6,616 bases of DNA from positions 1 to 6,616 of the forward strand of contig JAUYOU010000067.1 in assembly GCA_030697855.1 (NCBI GenBank), read 5' to 3'. The position numbers and the translations under genes are program-made. Origin of the DNA: a bacterium. Its GTDB lineage: Bacteria; Patescibacteriota; Minisyncoccia; JACQLN01. How positions within the stretch are numbered: the stretch's first letter is position 1; every line of letters starts with the position of its first letter. This document shows positions 5,389-6,616 of the stretch, piece after piece. The notes under the pieces are model-generated. The model was given only the letters and a program-made list of their open reading frames with translations. It was not told the origin of the DNA and did not search any database.

Positions 5389-6393
5389 TTAACGACTAAG
5401 ATATTTGGTTTTGGCTAAATTATGATCTTCGAATGTAGCAGAAAAAACAGTTGTTTTGTCGGAACTTTTAGAAAGATAATATAAATAACTAGATTCTTCT
5501 GGATACATAGCGGCATTTAACGAAGCTAAACCTGGGTTAGAAATAGGGGTAGGCGGTAATGTTTTATTTTTATACGTATTATATAAAGAATTTAAAGTAT
5601 CTATATCGGATCTTTTAATTGGTCGGCCTAAATCGTAAACTAACGTAGCATCAACCTGCAAAGGCATTCCTATGTTTAGTCTTTTCCATAATACACCAGA
5701 AGCTATGGGCATATCGCTAGGAATAACTTCTTCTTCTAAAATAGAAGCCATTCTTAAAATATCGTAAAACTTTTTACCCGATGTGTTTCTTACTTCTTTT
5801 GTCTTTGTATCGAACCTGTTTAACATTTTTATAGCAATTTCTTGCGCATTAGCATCTTTAGAAAATCTATATGTATCGGGAAACAAAAAACCTTCCAAGG
5901 TATCGTGCTTAGAAGGCGCATATTTTAACCAATCAAAAGTTTCGGTTAAAGAAGAAGCTTTTATTTTTTTAATATTACTAGCATCACTAAAACCAGATTT
6001 TTCCAATCTTTCGGCGATTCCATCTAAAGTTAGGCCTTCTGGAATAGTAACCACAACATCGTTATAACCAAAAAGAGCCTCTCCTTTTTCTATTCTAGCT
6101 AAAATTTGTCGCAAATTTAAACCCGGATCAAAAACATATTGCCCAGCCTTTAGGGCAGAATGGCTTCCTCTATAAAGAGCCGATATTATAAAAGAAAGTT
6201 TACTTTTAATAATTCCGGCAGCTTCTAAGTTGCTAGCAATTTCTAGCAAATTTTCTCCTTTACTAATGGCTATTTCTTTTTTGCCATCTAAAAATTGAGG
6301 TGAGATGATTCTAGAAATTATATAAAAAGAAAAAAGAGTTAATGCTATTAACCCAAATATAACTAATCTAATATGTTTTAAATTTTTAGACAT
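5389..6393 (-). CDS. mltG: Endolytic murein transglycosylase MltG (YceG-like)
   Basis: Membrane-anchored lytic transglycosylase that cleaves nascent peptidoglycan strands, proposed in E. coli to terminate glycan chain growth. The protein has 334 residues against about 340 in E. coli. An N-terminal transmembrane anchor spans roughly residues 8-28 after a short positively charged cytoplasmic stretch. The extracytoplasmic part begins with a LysM-like region (about 38-105), followed by TIPEGLTLDGIAERL (116-130), the signature LEGFLFPDTYRF (166-177) and MASILEEEV (215-223), where E220 aligns with the catalytic Glu of the ASIVEKE motif. Then come QVDATLVYDLG (246-256), YNTYKNKTLPPTPISNPGLA (271-290) and a C-terminal FSATFEDH (317-324). 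Its ATG shares one base with the stop of the upstream membrane-protein gene (TAATG). It ends in TAA 37 nt before the glutaredoxin gene, probably a separate transcription unit. Confidence 0.96.
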   Translation of the reverse strand: MSKNLKHIRLVIFGLIALTLFSFYIISRIISPQFLDGKKEIAISKGENLLEIASNLEAAGIIKSKLSFIISALYRGSHSALKAGQYVFDPGLNLRQILARIEKGEALFGYNDVVVTIPEGLTLDGIAERLEKSGFSDASNIKKIKASSLTETFDWLKYAPSKHDTLEGFLFPDTYRFSKDANAQEIAIKMLNRFDTKTKEVRNTSGKKFYDILRMASILEEEVIPSDMPIASGVLWKRLNIGMPLQVDATLVYDLGRPIKRSDIDTLNSLYNTYKNKTLPPTPISNPGLASLNAAMYPEESSYLYYLSKSSDKTTVFSATFEDHNLAKTKYLSR

Positions 6394-6616
6394 TATATAG
6401 TTCTACGCAGTAGTAATCCCATTATTAAAATACCTATAAAATTTAATCCGAATGATACTGGAATAAATACTTTAGTATTTGTCTTTGATAAACCCATAAG
6501 TACTAAACCTAATTCGTCTGGAAACGGGGATGCAATTATCAATGCACCTAAAAACGGGGTAAACCATCTTAAAAAACTTTTTCTAAAGAATTTTATTATA
6601 CTACTATTCTCGTTTA
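6393..6616 (-). CDS. C-terminal part of an unidentified small integral membrane protein (runs off the right edge)
   Basis: The frame is open from the right edge to TAA at 6395-6393, giving 73 residues. They contain a hydrophobic segment WFTPFLGALIIASPF (about 17-31 of the visible part), a polar turn PDELGLVLMGLSKTNTK (32-48) and a second hydrophobic segment VFIPVSFGLNFIGILIMGLLL (49-69), ending in RRTI, so the C-terminus is probably cytoplasmic. I do not recognise the family for certain. The SPFPDELGLVLMGLS stretch recalls a re-entrant Pro/acidic/Gly-rich hairpin of DedA/VTT-type membrane proteins, which is only a suggestion. The stop overlaps the mltG start by one base (TAATG), so translation is probably coupled. 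The start and full length lie outside the window. Confidence 0.82.
   Translation of the reverse strand, partial: NENSSIIKFFRKSFLRWFTPFLGALIIASPFPDELGLVLMGLSKTNTKVFIPVSFGLNFIGILIMGLLLRRTI

Overview
The window is a tightly packed, AT-rich bacterial segment in which every supported gene lies on the minus strand, so transcription runs from high to low coordinates. The gene content suggests a member of the Candidate Phyla Radiation (Patescibacteria), probably Parcubacteria-like. The reasons are a transketolase split into two genes, a compact non-oxidative pentose-phosphate block attached to GAPDH, a small YruB-type glutaredoxin beside a minimal thioredoxin-reductase-like flavoprotein, very short intergenic gaps, and few Shine-Dalgarno sequences. 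The taxonomic call is inference. The genetic code looks standard: TAA, TAG and TGA all end genes here, and the TGA of gap is fixed by an ATGA overlap with rpiB.

Layout in transcription order. (1) 6393-6616: the C-terminal 73 residues of an unidentified small membrane protein, whose stop overlaps the next start (TAATG). (2) 5389-6393: MltG, a membrane-anchored endolytic murein transglycosylase. (3) A 37-nt gap with a TATAAT promoter. (4) A redox pair, glutaredoxin-like protein (5121-5351) and thioredoxin-reductase-like flavoprotein (4197-5117). (5) A central-carbon block: gap (3178-4182, with its own TATAAT), rpiB (2726-3181), rpe (2083-2724), transketolase N-terminal subunit (1154-2017) and C-terminal subunit (104-1078). 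(6) A roughly 100-bp intergenic region with inverted repeats and the best Shine-Dalgarno of the window, leading to a probable GTG-started gene that leaves the left edge.

How the genes work together: RpiB, Rpe and the two-piece transketolase interconvert pentose phosphates and yield glyceraldehyde-3-phosphate, which GAPDH oxidises in the first step of lower glycolysis. This is the route expected in reduced genomes that lack full upper glycolysis. No transaldolase is in the window. The redox pair sits directly upstream of gap, whose product uses a catalytic cysteine. The pair resembles the clostridial Cp34/Cp9 flavoprotein and glutaredoxin couple.

I see no clearly new multi-gene system. The points most worth a second look are: TATAAT boxes exactly 6 nt before the ATG of two genes (possible leaderless mRNAs), a structured heptamer repeat between the transketolase halves, non-canonical active-site residues in several of the sugar-phosphate enzymes, and a reductase that lacks the NADPH-type HRR motif.
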